A DNA stretch of 64,000 bases, taken from contig NZ_CP058552.1 of NCBI RefSeq assembly GCF_013401555.1, forward strand, positions 3,472,001-3,536,000, read 5' to 3'. The notes beneath the pieces were generated by a model that saw only the letters and a list, made by a program, of their open reading frames with translations, made no database searches and was not told where the DNA came from. The translations under genes and the position numbers were made by a program. Below, piece by piece: positions 43,477 through 51,441 of this stretch. Positions within the stretch are counted from its first letter, which is position 1, and every line of letters begins with the position of its first letter. This stretch comes from Paenibacillus sp. E222. Lineage in GTDB: Bacteria > Bacillota > Bacilli > Paenibacillales > Paenibacillaceae.

Positions 43477-44418
43477 ATGTCATCATGGATTTATGTATTA
43501 ACTAATAAAGGACGTCAGTTACAGGCAAAGGCTCAGACAGGCGTTAAACTCGAATATACTCGGATGGCAGTTGGCAGCGGAACGCTAGCAGGACAAGCCC
43601 TGGCTGCTATGACAGCCCTGATTACGCCAGTAAAGAACTTACCTATTATCAGGCTAAAACATCCACCTGGGGCAACGAGAGCCGTTGTGGGGGCTACCTT
43701 AACCAATGCAGATGTACAGACGGGATTCTATTTCCGGGAGATTGGTATTTTTGCAACCGATCCAGACGAGGGTGAAATCTTGTATATGTATGCTAACGCT
43801 GGATCTACAGCCGATTACATTGCACCTATTGGTGACGGGGTTATTGAGAAAGACGTCAATATGAACGTGATTGTAGGCTCTGCCACCAACGTTACAGCGA
43901 TCATTAATGAATCTCTGGTTTACGTCACTTATGACGAACTGGAGGAAGCGTTGGGAAACATCGTTGTTGATGTAAAGGATGCATCAATTACGGAAAAAGG
44001 GATCGTGCAACTGTCAAACAAAATTGACGGAGATTCGGAAAAACTTGCACCTACTGAAAAGGCGTTAAATGATGCAAGATTAGCAGCTCAAAAGTACACA
44101 GATGATAAGACGTGGCAAAAGTACCCGTTGACCAAGGATAATGGAAGTGTTAAAGAATTACCGAATGGTTACGACTTGAATGACTTGAGCACTGGTGTTT
44201 ATGCGGTAACAAATCCAACAAACGGCCCAAGAATTGGTTCATTCTTAATCGAAGATTATCCAGGTGATGCAGTATCAAGCGAGAGAACTAATGTTGTTGT
44301 TCAAAGGGCGACATCGTTAGAGAGTAGATCAAGCATTTACACCAGAACCAAAGTGACGACAACATGGTACCCTTGGGTATTACAAACACCTGAAGAAGAC
44401 TTATGGGGGGCGTTATAG
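43477..44418 (+). CDS. tail fibre protein with N-terminal collar domain
   Basis: 313 residues. N-terminal phage-tail fibre module (WIYVLTNKGRQLQAKAQTGVKLEYTRMAVG, FYFREIGIFATDPDEGEILYMYANAG) anchors to the baseplate. After residue 170, a short repeat (VDVKDASITEKGIVQLSNKID) typical of fibres and a C-terminal receptor-binding part. Short for a fibre, so the next small proteins may complete it. Confidence 0.85.
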   Translation: MSSWIYVLTNKGRQLQAKAQTGVKLEYTRMAVGSGTLAGQALAAMTALITPVKNLPIIRLKHPPGATRAVVGATLTNADVQTGFYFREIGIFATDPDEGEILYMYANAGSTADYIAPIGDGVIEKDVNMNVIVGSATNVTAIINESLVYVTYDELEEALGNIVVDVKDASITEKGIVQLSNKIDGDSEKLAPTEKALNDARLAAQKYTDDKTWQKYPLTKDNGSVKELPNGYDLNDLSTGVYAVTNPTNGPRIGSFLIEDYPGDAVSSERTNVVVQRATSLESRSSIYTRTKVTTTWYPWVLQTPEEDLWGAL

Positions 44419-44739
44419 ATGGCGGTAGTAGCAAAGAGGCTTGCGAAGGGAAATTTCGGTACAGGTTCTGCGGCAAATATTTATACCGCACCTATTGGCT
44501 CAACTGTGCTGATCAAGGCGGTAACAATTTGTAATAAACTCTCACAGGCAATTAGTGTAACTTTGCTATTTGCTGGTACTGAAGTTATTTACCAACACAC
44601 TGTAAAAGCCAATGACACTATCACGATCCCTTTCGTGGATCAAATTATATATGCAGGAGAGTCAATCTCAGGGTTTGCTGGTACGAGCGGTGGTTCAAAC
44701 TTCGCTACCTACTACATCAGCGGCAAAGAGGTGACATAA
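44419..44739 (+). CDS. fibre-associated beta protein, 106 aa
   Basis: Begins one base after the fibre stop. All-beta pattern (STVLIKAVTICNKLSQAISVTLLFAG, IPFVDQIIYAGESISGFAG). Possibly a fibre tip or chaperone. No family recognised. Confidence 0.6.
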   Translation: MAVVAKRLAKGNFGTGSAANIYTAPIGSTVLIKAVTICNKLSQAISVTLLFAGTEVIYQHTVKANDTITIPFVDQIIYAGESISGFAGTSGGSNFATYYISGKEVT

Positions 44740-45128
44740 TGCCAGGGATAGATTTTTTCTCATTGGATAATTCCGGGTTGGATGGACCAGATGGTGTGAA
44801 GTATGCAAGTGGATTGCTTACTAATGATAATATTGTAATGACATTTTACAATCCCCAAGGCGGAACGAATACCCAAAATTCATTGACCGTACCGCTGGAT
44901 TTTTTGCCGGATGTTATCGTTATTAAAAGGAGCGCCGACGCCACACCCGCCTTTCTAACTTACGTAGACACAAAAAGTCCTATGTCTGGGGGATACACTA
45001 TCTTTAATATGTTCACTACAGAATTTAGGTTGGATGGAGCCGCTGCTTCTATAAGTAAAACTGGTTTTAGATTGCCAGTGTATGCCGGGAACACAGAATA
45101 CTTTTGGCAAGCGTTTAAAACGAAATAA
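44739..45128 (+). CDS. putative tail fibre tip protein, 129 aa
   Basis: Overlaps the previous stop by one base. Beta-rich with VIVIKRSADATPAFLTYVD and a C-terminal GFRLPVYAGNTEYFWQAFK like DUF7483-type receptor-binding modules. Position in the fibre cluster supports host recognition; family uncertain. Confidence 0.55.
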   Translation: MPGIDFFSLDNSGLDGPDGVKYASGLLTNDNIVMTFYNPQGGTNTQNSLTVPLDFLPDVIVIKRSADATPAFLTYVDTKSPMSGGYTIFNMFTTEFRLDGAAASISKTGFRLPVYAGNTEYFWQAFKTK

Positions 45129-45201
45129 CGATTATGCATAATTAGTTTTTTTTATTATCAGGGTCACAATATATAGAGATAGGAAAGGAGGTGACGCTAA
45201 A

Positions 45202-45489
45202 ATGCAAACAGGTCTGAGGATTATATATGATCAAGACGGGGAAATTGTAGCATCATTCTGGCAAGATAGTGGTGGAATTCCGCTCAAAGAGATTACAAAA
45301 TTAGGGCACATAGACTTTGTGCATGACGAAATCAATTTTAACACTCATCGTATTGTGAAGATTGATCCTGATACAAAGCTACCAGTGGTGGAAAGGATTT
45401 ATGCCGAACCAACTGCGGAAGAGAAGATGAAGGAATTGGAAGATCAGATTTTGTTGTTGGCCAATGAAAACACAGGAGGGATTTTGTAA
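45202..45489 (+). CDS. prophage tail-end protein, 95 aa
   Basis: Behind AAAGGAGGTG. Beta N-terminus (GLRIIYDQDGEIVASFWQDSGG) and a helical tail (EEKMKELEDQILLLANEN), comparable with small XkdW-like proteins before XkdX. Function unknown. Confidence 0.6.
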   Translation: MQTGLRIIYDQDGEIVASFWQDSGGIPLKEITKLGHIDFVHDEINFNTHRIVKIDPDTKLPVVERIYAEPTAEEKMKELEDQILLLANENTGGIL

Positions 45490-45647
45490 TGGTAAACGAA
45501 GTGGTTGTAAGGATTGCGGCGGAAAGAATTTTGAACAAGGGACTTAATCCGAAAACTGGTCAAGTGTATTTACTTGATGACATCACAAACGCCGATTATC
45601 GGCAAGCAGTCGAAGATTACATCCTGGAGAAAACCGAAGGAATTTAA
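45489..45647 (+). CDS. XkdX-like small protein, 52 aa
   Basis: ATG in a TAATG junction with the previous stop. 52 residues (VVVRIAAERILNKGLNPKTG, YRQAVEDYILEK). Short helical proteins of this type separate fibre and holin genes in PBSX-like and other Bacillota phages. Confidence 0.6.
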   Translation: MVNEVVVRIAAERILNKGLNPKTGQVYLLDDITNADYRQAVEDYILEKTEGI

Positions 45648-45730
45648 CAAGCGTACCCAAGTGGTGCGCTATTTTTATGCCCTCTGGAGTGGTCAGGGGG
45701 CTTTTCATATTGAATTCAGGGGGAAAGAAA

Positions 45731-46195
45731 GTGGATAAGTGGAAAGCATTTTTTGCAGCAACGGGGGCGGCGGTAGTCCCGGTATTTGAATTTTTGTATG
45801 GCCGGGATGAGGCGGTAATGGGCTTTATGACAGCCGTTTTGTTTTTTGTCGTCCTTGATTGGATGTCGGGGATCAGCGCGGCCAAGATGGATAATTCCTA
45901 TGGCAGTCGTTACGGCTTGCAAGGTATCTGGCGGACGTTCTTTGTGCTGCTACTGCCTGCCGGGGGGCATTTGTTGGATGTGGTTTTCCAGATGCCTGGT
46001 TTAATCTTCGGGGCATTGTCTATCGGTACGCTATATCATGTGATCCAAAGCATGGTTGCCAACTCGATCAGGGCAGGGTGGGGGGAATGGGTTCCACTCC
46101 CTGTATTCAATTGGCTGATTAACTGGGTGAAATCTGAAATGGACAAAAAAATGGAACGGGCTGAGTCTCGTAAAGGAGCGGGTACGGATGCGTAA
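45731..46195 (+). CDS. phage holin
   Basis: 154 residues from GTG 45731 (AGGGGGAAAG upstream; the frame is open to 45677). About three membrane segments (AAVVPVFEFLYG, VMGFMTAVLFFVVLDWMSG, FFVLLLPAGGHLLDVVF) and the DWMSG motif of the phi29/TcdE holin group. Charged C-terminus (KSEMDKKMERAESRKG). Overlaps the endolysin by 8 bases. Confidence 0.9.
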   Translation: MDKWKAFFAATGAAVVPVFEFLYGRDEAVMGFMTAVLFFVVLDWMSGISAAKMDNSYGSRYGLQGIWRTFFVLLLPAGGHLLDVVFQMPGLIFGALSIGTLYHVIQSMVANSIRAGWGEWVPLPVFNWLINWVKSEMDKKMERAESRKGAGTDA

Positions 46196-46808
46196 AATAT
46201 CTAAAGTAGGAATTGATCTGATTAAATCATTTGAAGGATGCAAACTCACAGCGTACAAGCCAGTGTCCACGGAGCAGTATTGGACAATCGGTTGGGGACA
46301 TTATGGGGAGGATGTAAAACAAGGTCAGAAGATCACACAGGCGCAGGCTGACGCTATGCTAGTTGCCGATCTTGCTAAATATGAAGCTTATGTCAATAAT
46401 CCGTCTTACGTGCCAGTTACGGACAAGCTCACACAGAATCAATTCGATGCACTCACAAGCTTTTGCTACAACACTGGCCCGGGAAATCTAAAACAGCTAT
46501 GTAACGGACGTACAGTAGCCCAGATTGCCTCAAGCATCACCAAGTATAACAAGGCAGGGGGCAATGTATTGAAAGGCTTGGTGCGGCGTAGACAGGCCGA
46601 GCTTGATCTTTTCAATACACCTGACACTCAGAAAGCTGAAGCTGAAGACAAGGTAACGGCAATCGTTAATGGAAATCAGATTGAAGGTGCAGTCATGATC
46701 AATAATACGGTGCTTATCCCGTTGCGTGCAGCAGGCGACAACATCTCAGGTTCCAAAATCGATTGGAATCAAAAGACTAAAACGGCAACGCTAGATACAC
46801 CGCAATAA
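46188..46808 (+). CDS. endolysin: GH24 lysozyme with C-terminal copper amine oxidase-like domain
   Basis: 206 residues. Catalytic E16 (SFEGCKLTAY) and T33 (WTIGWGHYG) of GH24; LVRRRQAELDLF ends the domain near residue 143. The last 50 residues (NGNQIEGAVMINNTVLIPLRAAGD, KTKTATLD) match a truncated stalk domain common in Paenibacillus surface proteins. No signal peptide: it needs the holin to reach the wall. Confidence 0.9.
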   Translation: MRKISKVGIDLIKSFEGCKLTAYKPVSTEQYWTIGWGHYGEDVKQGQKITQAQADAMLVADLAKYEAYVNNPSYVPVTDKLTQNQFDALTSFCYNTGPGNLKQLCNGRTVAQIASSITKYNKAGGNVLKGLVRRRQAELDLFNTPDTQKAEAEDKVTAIVNGNQIEGAVMINNTVLIPLRAAGDNISGSKIDWNQKTKTATLDTPQ

Positions 46809-46831
46809 TCCCAAGCGATTGGTAATACAAA

Positions 46832-46866
46832 AGGCCCTATCAGCACATTGCAGCTGGTAGGGTCTA
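46832..46866. terminator. bidirectional terminator after the lysis module
   Basis: GGCCCTATCAGC, loop, GCTGGTAGGGTC; T-rich on the minus side (CCTTTTTG) for the lipoprotein gene. Confidence 0.75.
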
Positions 46867-46875
46867 TTTGTGCTC

Positions 46876-47457
46876 TCAGTTTTTTTCGTAAATCTCAGTG
46901 AGTTCATTGTATTGTACAATCGCTTTTGAATCATCGCCATTCTGTATACTCTGTGTTAGCGCTGTGAATGCCTCTTTATCATTGGGGTTTACTAACATGA
47001 TATTTGAACTCATTCCACTGACAATGCTATCCAGGTTCTCGGCCGATACTTTCCCTTCTGCATCAAGATACAGAGCAGCAAACTCTAAAATGATTTGACC
47101 AAATCTCTGTTCCGTCTCACTGAGTTGGGTGGCTTTCGGAGGTTCTGAAGCTATTGTTTTTTCATTTCCGTCCAACTCTATGTATAGCTTGCGCAATTCG
47201 CTAGTTTTCATATTCTTCATCAAACCTGTAACCTCACTAAAACGTTCCTTGTCTTCACCATCATAGGAACGTAACAGAACATCATTCATTTCAGAGTACA
47301 ATTGAGCCTGTTCATCACTTATGGATCCTTTTGAATCATAAGAACTCAGGTACTTCTCAACATTCTCGACAAGCTTATTACGTTCCTTGTCACCGCCACA
47401 TGCGGCCAGAATAACAATGATTCCTAGAAGCAAGATCGTAATCTTTAGCTTATACAT
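46876..47457 (-). CDS. prophage-encoded lipoprotein
   Basis: 193 residues from ATG 47457 (AGGAGG six bases before). Signal with lipobox VILAACGG; the mature part is charged and helical (ERNKLVENVEKYLSSYD, EVTGLMKNMKTSELRKLYIELDG). Opposite strand to the late operon and downstream of lysis: the usual place for lysogenic-conversion genes. A superinfection-exclusion role is possible but only inferred. Confidence 0.75.
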   Translation of the reverse strand: MYKLKITILLLGIIVILAACGGDKERNKLVENVEKYLSSYDSKGSISDEQAQLYSEMNDVLLRSYDGEDKERFSEVTGLMKNMKTSELRKLYIELDGNEKTIASEPPKATQLSETEQRFGQIILEFAALYLDAEGKVSAENLDSIVSGMSSNIMLVNPNDKEAFTALTQSIQNGDDSKAIVQYNELTEIYEKN

Positions 47458-47587
47458 GTACATCCTCCTTAGCTTTATGTTTCGTAAGTAGTCTATCAGA
47501 CCTAGGAAAATGTTTCTAGATATTTTGGGACAATTTACAATATAAACAAACTGAGTTATGATGTATCTATAATCCGAAAGCATCGGT

Positions 47588-47622
47588 AAAGCCTCTGTTA
47601 TGTATTCTGGCAGAGGCTCTTT
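47588..47622 (+). other. hairpin upstream of the HNH gene
   Basis: AAAGCCTCTG / CAGAGGCTCTTT stem; possibly a terminator or attenuator between the lipoprotein and HNH genes. Confidence 0.4.
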
Positions 47623-47662
47623 ATGATGAGAATATTGAAATCTTTCACTGAGGGGAAATGAA

Positions 47663-48466
47663 ATGCCTAATTATGTGAAATTCAAGAGGGATAAGGTTGA
47701 TATCTGTAATATTTGTTTACAGAAGAGGCAACTGACTTGGGATCACATCCCTCCAAAAGGTGGAGTTGAATTTACTGAAGTTGAACAATGGAATATCATG
47801 CAGCACATGGTTGAGAAAAACACAAAACATATACCGTCTCAAAACGGGGTGAAGTACAGGACTTTGTGTCAAGAGTGTAATAACAGCCTTTTAGGAGCAC
47901 AATATGATCCTGTTATTAACTCTTTTGCTGAGGATGTTGGTCAATATCTAAAAAGTTCACTTATAATTCCCGAAGTGATCAGATTTAAGACTAAGCCAGT
48001 CAAGATTGTTAAAGCTGTTTTAGGTCACTTACTTGCTGCAAAGGGAGAGCTCTCTTTTTCAAACCAAGATGTAGCCTTTAGGGAGTACGTATTAGATCAT
48101 GATATGAAAGTGCCTAGAGGGTATAAGGTGTTCTATTGGGTGTATCCATTTAACAATATAAGAATTATGCAAAATTTTAGTATGATGAAGGTGAAGGGAT
48201 CTGAAAGCGGAAGACATGGAATGTTCAGCTTGTTGAAATATTTACCCATTGCTTATTTAGTTACGGATCTCGAATATTACGAAGGTTTAGACGAGCTTAC
48301 TCAATATTGTATAAATGCTCCAGATACTGAGATGGAAATCCCTATTAGGTTAAATGACTTGAAAAATCAAGTATGGCCTGAAGTAGATGATTATAATGTA
48401 CTTCTCACCGGGGATGATATAGGCGTTTTTGCTAAGCCTAAAATTAGAATGATTAAACAACGATAA
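47663..48466 (+). CDS. HNH-type protein with DHIPPK motif (accessory)
   Basis: 267 residues. Zinc/HNH core in the first 75 residues: CNICLQKRQLTWDHIPPKGG, then TLCQECNNSLLG. The remaining 190 residues are unrecognised. GAGGGGAAATG start context. AT-rich relative to the structural genes. HNH proteins with this D-H-(V/I)-P-P-K motif are found in predicted defence contexts; here it sits in the prophage's moron region. Activity not established. Confidence 0.75.
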   Translation: MPNYVKFKRDKVDICNICLQKRQLTWDHIPPKGGVEFTEVEQWNIMQHMVEKNTKHIPSQNGVKYRTLCQECNNSLLGAQYDPVINSFAEDVGQYLKSSLIIPEVIRFKTKPVKIVKAVLGHLLAAKGELSFSNQDVAFREYVLDHDMKVPRGYKVFYWVYPFNNIRIMQNFSMMKVKGSESGRHGMFSLLKYLPIAYLVTDLEYYEGLDELTQYCINAPDTEMEIPIRLNDLKNQVWPEVDDYNVLLTGDDIGVFAKPKIRMIKQR

Positions 48467-48475
48467 AAAATAATA

Positions 48476-48510
48476 AGGTTCTGTTGGCTTATGCTGACGG
48501 AGCCTTTTTT
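48476..48510 (+). terminator. terminator of the HNH gene
   Basis: AAGGTTCTGTTGGC, loop, GCTGACGGAGCCTT (several G-T pairs), T6. Confidence 0.75.
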
Positions 48511-48582
48511 GCGTGAAAAGTACAGAACATATGAATATTTCTCGTCCGTCAGGGGGGTTGTCCTTGGCGGACTATTTTTTTG

Positions 48583-48610
48583 TTGATTCAAAAACCTATT
48601 TGCCTATATA
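48583..48610 (+). promoter_or_regulatory. promoter of the LexA-like gene
   Basis: TTGATT, 16 bp, TATATA; the SOS box starts 12 bases downstream. Confidence 0.5.
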
Positions 48611-48621
48611 CTTACATGTAA

Positions 48622-48635
48622 GAAACGTACGTTCC
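48622..48635. promoter_or_regulatory. SOS (LexA) box
   Basis: GAAACGTACGTTCC, complement GGAACGTACGTTTC, matches the Gram-positive consensus GAAC-N4-GTTY. It overlaps the expected transcription start of the LexA-like gene. Confidence 0.65.
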
Positions 48636-48668
48636 CATTCCTGTTCAGCAGCTAAGGAGGTTCGCAAC

Positions 48669-48902
48669 ATGAAAAGGTTAAGTCGCAGGGAAGAGGAAGC
48701 ATTACAGGCTATAAAGGAGTTCTTTAAGGACAACAGGTATCCACCAACAACGAGAGAACTTGGCGATATGATGGGTTTGACCTCGTCCTCAACTGCCCAT
48801 GGTTACCTGGATCGATTAGAGAAAAAGGGCTACATAAAACGTACTGAAAGCACCCCTAGGGGCATTAAAATTTTGATGGAGGATGAAATCTATGGGGAGT
48901 AA
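48669..48902 (+). CDS. LexA DNA-binding domain protein lacking the peptidase domain
   Basis: 77 residues from ATG 48669 behind TAAGGAGG. The entire sequence is a LexA N-terminal winged helix (EEEALQAIKEFFKDNRYPPT, ELGDMMGLTSSSTAHGYLDR, KKGYIKRTESTPRGIKI). Full LexA has about 205 residues with an S24 Ser-Lys domain; here the frame stops after the DNA-binding part. It cannot self-cleave, so it may hold SOS sites even during damage, or depend on another partner. Followed by YolD, 11-base overlap. Confidence 0.85.
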   Translation: MKRLSRREEEALQAIKEFFKDNRYPPTTRELGDMMGLTSSSTAHGYLDRLEKKGYIKRTESTPRGIKILMEDEIYGE

Positions 48903-49227
48903 ATTGAGCGACAACGGAATCTATGAGGGTTCAAGAATGATTCTTCCAGAACACAAAGAGGCGTACCTAGCTCATATGCGGGAACAGGAACGCAGAGGGA
49001 AACCGGTTTTGGATGAGCAGGAAGTTCAACTTATTGAGCAGGCAATTTTCGAGTCGTATAAAGAGCAAGTGCCAGTCACATTAACGGTGTTCAACCCGTT
49101 TGACGATGAGGATATACGTGGAGTTATTGCATCGGTCGATAGAGGCAGGAGAGCAGTGAAAATCGTCCGAGGGGAAGAAGATTACAGCTGGATTAGGTTA
49201 GAGGAAATTACACGCGCAAGCTTATAA
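48892..49227 (+). CDS. YolD-like protein
   Basis: 111 residues from ATG 48892 (GGAGGATG upstream). RMILPEHKEAYLAHMREQER and the C-terminal barrel (PVTLTVFNPFDDEDIRGVIASVDRG, WIRLEEITRA) fit YolD-like proteins, often found with SOS-controlled Y-family polymerase genes (UvrX type). No polymerase is present here. Co-transcribed with the LexA-like gene. Confidence 0.8.
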   Translation: MGSKLSDNGIYEGSRMILPEHKEAYLAHMREQERRGKPVLDEQEVQLIEQAIFESYKEQVPVTLTVFNPFDDEDIRGVIASVDRGRRAVKIVRGEEDYSWIRLEEITRASL

Positions 49228-49252
49228 GGCTACAAAACACATAGGATCTGAA

Positions 49253-49284
49253 GTCCGTCAGGGTGCTGTCATGACGGATTTTTG
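49253..49284 (+). terminator. terminator of the LexA-like/YolD operon
   Basis: GTCCGTCA, loop, TGACGGAT, TTTT. Confidence 0.7.
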
Positions 49285-49394
49285 TCATTATTCATCCCAA
49301 ATTCATCCATTCGTTCTACTCCCTGCTCACCTATACCCGGTAATATGTTGTTTATAGTCGACAAAATAAATATATTATCAGGAACTCTTGTTCC

Positions 49395-49616
49395 GTGTAT
49401 GTTATTGTGTATAACTTACTAATAAAGTTAATCGTCCGTTTCATGAAGTGTAGTTTTGTTAAATTTTACCTTCTGGACGTTCGACATGTTACGACACCAG
49501 ATGTCATAGGAAAAAGGTATTATTTACATACTCAATGTTTAGAACAATTTGTTCTAAACGGGCCGGGGGAGTGCGGTAATACCGCCTCATGTACGCTTAA
49601 CTTCAAACTCATATAG
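49395..49616 (+). CDS. doubtful small protein
   Basis: 73 codons from ATG 49395, or 57 from ATG 49443 (MKCSFVKFYLLDVRH... YYLHTQCLEQF). No ribosome site. Contains the palindrome at 49537. The interval 49228-49586 otherwise holds only a terminator and this palindrome. Confidence 0.25.
   Translation: MYVIVYNLLIKLIVRFMKCSFVKFYLLDVRHVTTPDVIGKRYYLHTQCLEQFVLNGPGECGNTASCTLNFKLI
49537..49559. promoter_or_regulatory. 23-bp perfect palindrome
   Basis: GTTTAGAACA, ATT, TGTTCTAAAC: 10-3-10 perfect inverted repeat. Candidate operator, perhaps for the XRE protein whose gene ends 27 bases away. Spacing differs from the SOS box (GAAC-N5-GTTC instead of N4). Confidence 0.5.
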
Positions 49617-49805
49617 ATCTTCCCATTTACAACCCAGTAAAAGCACGGCGGTATACATATCTTCAGGCAGCATAACTCGTTTACTGTTACAAAAATGGGA
49701 TATCATTCGCTGAGACCTTCCAGATCGATTTGCATATTCAGTCTGAGACCAGCCATTAGCGGTTATGAGTTCAAGTAGCCTACATCTCCCTCGGGAGATT
49801 TCCAC
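49587..49805 (-). CDS. XRE-family regulator, 72 aa
   Basis: GTG 49805 behind TGGAGG on the minus strand. HTH in WSQTEYANRSGRSQRMISHFC; ends KWEDLYEFEVKR, the DLYEL-type end of Cro/YdaS-like proteins. Last gene before attR; may regulate the accessory block. Confidence 0.75.
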   Translation of the reverse strand: MEISRGRCRLLELITANGWSQTEYANRSGRSQRMISHFCNSKRVMLPEDMYTAVLLLGCKWEDLYEFEVKRT

Positions 49806-49942
49806 TTATTGACCTCCAGTAGCCTATTAATGCCATGATTATATCATTGAAAAGCACTGTGGGTAAACTTGTCAGCAAAGGGCGTGCAGCATGCGATCAC
49901 ACCAAATTGATGTAAACCAGACGCTTAGTTACGATGCAGCAA

Positions 49943-49980
49943 AAACCCTTGCGCAGATTTTGATTTCTGCACAAGGGTTA
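49943..49980. terminator. strong hairpin in the attR arm
   Basis: AACCCTTG-C-GCAGA pairs with TCTGC-A-CAAGGGTT. 49806-50194 has no gene; it holds this hairpin and arm-type repeats. Confidence 0.5.
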
Positions 49981-50057
49981 GTAAAACCTATTCAAGTCAA
50001 AGTAGTTTCACCATCAGTAGAACACTCAATTTTACTTGAGTAAACTTGGGGGCGAGC

Positions 50058-50075
50058 TGGGGACGATTTGGGGAC
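50058..50075 (+). repeat. paired arm-type sites, right arm (candidate integrase sites)
   Basis: TGGGGAC at 50058 and 50069, 11 bp apart, 120-137 bp before the attR core; mirrors the pair at 11943/11954. Confidence 0.55.
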
Positions 50076-50194
50076 AGACTGTAGGTCAAACTGTAGAAAT
50101 CAGTCCAAGCCAGTCCAATTAACCAATGACTTGAAACCTTGATATGACTGCATTTTATACTTCCGTTCTATTCTATATCAATCAGAGCATATGT

Positions 50195-50249
50195 CTTAAA
50201 ATCCTGCGGTAGGTGACTACCGTACCGGTTCGATCCCGGTCCTCGGCAT
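50195..50249 (+). repeat. attR core (55 bp), right prophage end
   Basis: Identical over 55 bases to 11784-11838. Only the 3' part of the tRNA is present. Followed by a second integrase remnant, so this repeat is also the left end of an older element. Confidence 0.95.
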
Positions 50250-50258
50250 CCATTAATA

Positions 50259-50300
50259 AAAGGAAACTCCTTTATACATAAGGAGTTTCCTTTTTTTTTT
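50259..50300. terminator. hairpin after attR
   Basis: AAAGGAAACTCCTT, loop TATACAT, AAGGAGTTTCCTTT, T-run. Same position as 11853-11888 after attL but different sequence. Confidence 0.8.
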
Positions 50301-50615
50301 ATAGTTTTGATTGAATTGCCTGAGTCACAGGGATTGAGCGTCTTTTTTGCCGTTGGGGACGAGATTTAGGATCGAAGACATCGAGTTGTGCTGTTGTTTT
50401 GCGACTTAATTTCTTGGTGACGTGAGCATATGTGTCTGTGGTCACCTGGGATGTCGAGTGTCGTAGCTGATGTTGAATCTCTTTAATGGATGCACCCTGA
50501 CCAAGCAAATAGGTCGCATTTGTATGCAGCAGACCATATTTTCCACTGATGGATAGGGAGGTTGAGTACCCGTCCTTGTATGGAATACAAAGTTTCCATT
50601 TGGAGTATGTTCAAT
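50299..50615 (-). pseudogene. remnant of a second integrase (C-terminal part)
   Basis: The minus strand encodes LLGQGASIKEIQHQLRHSTSQVTTDTYAH, nearly identical to the C-terminus of the intact integrase, including the catalytic Tyr. Upstream, homology resumes after a gap of about 40 bp relative to the intact gene (ACCATATTTTCCACTG is kept, but the H-x-x-R box is lost) and then fades near 50615. It is non-functional. The distance and orientation to the 55-bp repeat match those of the intact integrase to attL. Confidence 0.85.
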
Positions 50616-50822
50616 TGAGGACAACGTAACCCTTAAATCTATTTCAGAGTAATATGGGGTAACGAAAAAACAGTAAGAAACCGCATGAAAGAGCATGGCG
50701 GTTTCTGGATTGCTGATGGCGAAATTGGTGGAAAATAAAATAACAGGCAGTTTCAAATGACTTTGGTTAAGTAAATCTATTTCTGAGCTAGTCAAACTTC
50801 GAGATCGTTGCTATTAAGCTCA

Positions 50823-51167
50823 TTAACTTGCATTTACAGTTATGAGGTATTTTACGTAATCACCATTAGGATTAAAAGAATATACAACAGCGGTTCCAAG
50901 GGAATTATTAGATGAAACAACTCCCCCACTGCTTATTGAAATAAGGTGTCCACCAGACTGGATTTGAATATTTTGATTAGCGGAGAATAACTTTACAGAT
51001 GAATTCCTGAGCATGTTGTAATTAACAGTTGCAATCAGTTCCCCTTGAGTTACAACAGAAGAATTAGTTGGTATTTCTTTAGCAAGTACCTGTGAAGATA
51101 GCGAAGGAATGGTAAAAATTGAGAGTGTAAGTGTTAATAAAATCAAGACACTTCTTACATTTTTCAT
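50823..51167 (-). CDS. secreted small protein in the decayed element
   Basis: 114 residues from ATG 51167 (AGGAGGT upstream on the minus strand). Signal peptide MKNVRSVLILLTLTLSIFTI with a cut near QVLA-KE. The mature part is all-beta and rich in Ser/Asn/Val (VKLFSANQNIQIQSGGHLI, SLGTAVVYSFNPNGDYVKYL), like a single Ig-like BIG domain. AT-rich relative to host genes. Cargo of the older element. Function unknown. Confidence 0.65.
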   Translation of the reverse strand: MKNVRSVLILLTLTLSIFTIPSLSSQVLAKEIPTNSSVVTQGELIATVNYNMLRNSSVKLFSANQNIQIQSGGHLISISSGGVVSSNNSLGTAVVYSFNPNGDYVKYLITVNAS

Positions 51168-51322
51168 AAACATACCTCCTAAAATTAGTATGAGGTTATT
51201 ATATCACAGTAAAAGTTTGGAAAACAAATATTATTTTTACTTATAAAACAATAATTATAAGTATTCTAGATCCCTTAAATTTAAGCAATAGTTTTATAAG
51301 AATGAAGCATCATTCGGGGGGC

Positions 51323-51340
51323 TGGGGACGAATTTGAGAC
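51323..51340 (+). repeat. degenerate arm-type pair of the older element
   Basis: TGGGGAC at 51323 and TTGAGAC at 51334, 11 bp apart; flanking words (GTAGGTCAA) match 50082-50090. Confirms an eroded second att arm. Confidence 0.5.
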
Positions 51341-51441
51341 AGATTGTAGGTCAACCCATAAAAAACAGTCCTAATCAAAACAATACACAAACATCTTAAA
51401 TCCTTGAAATCGTTCCATTTCAGATCAATCAAAAATTATGT

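Noticed and set aside
49537..49559. Second SOS box
   Set aside because: GAAC and GTTC are five bases apart, not four, so LexA binding is unlikely.
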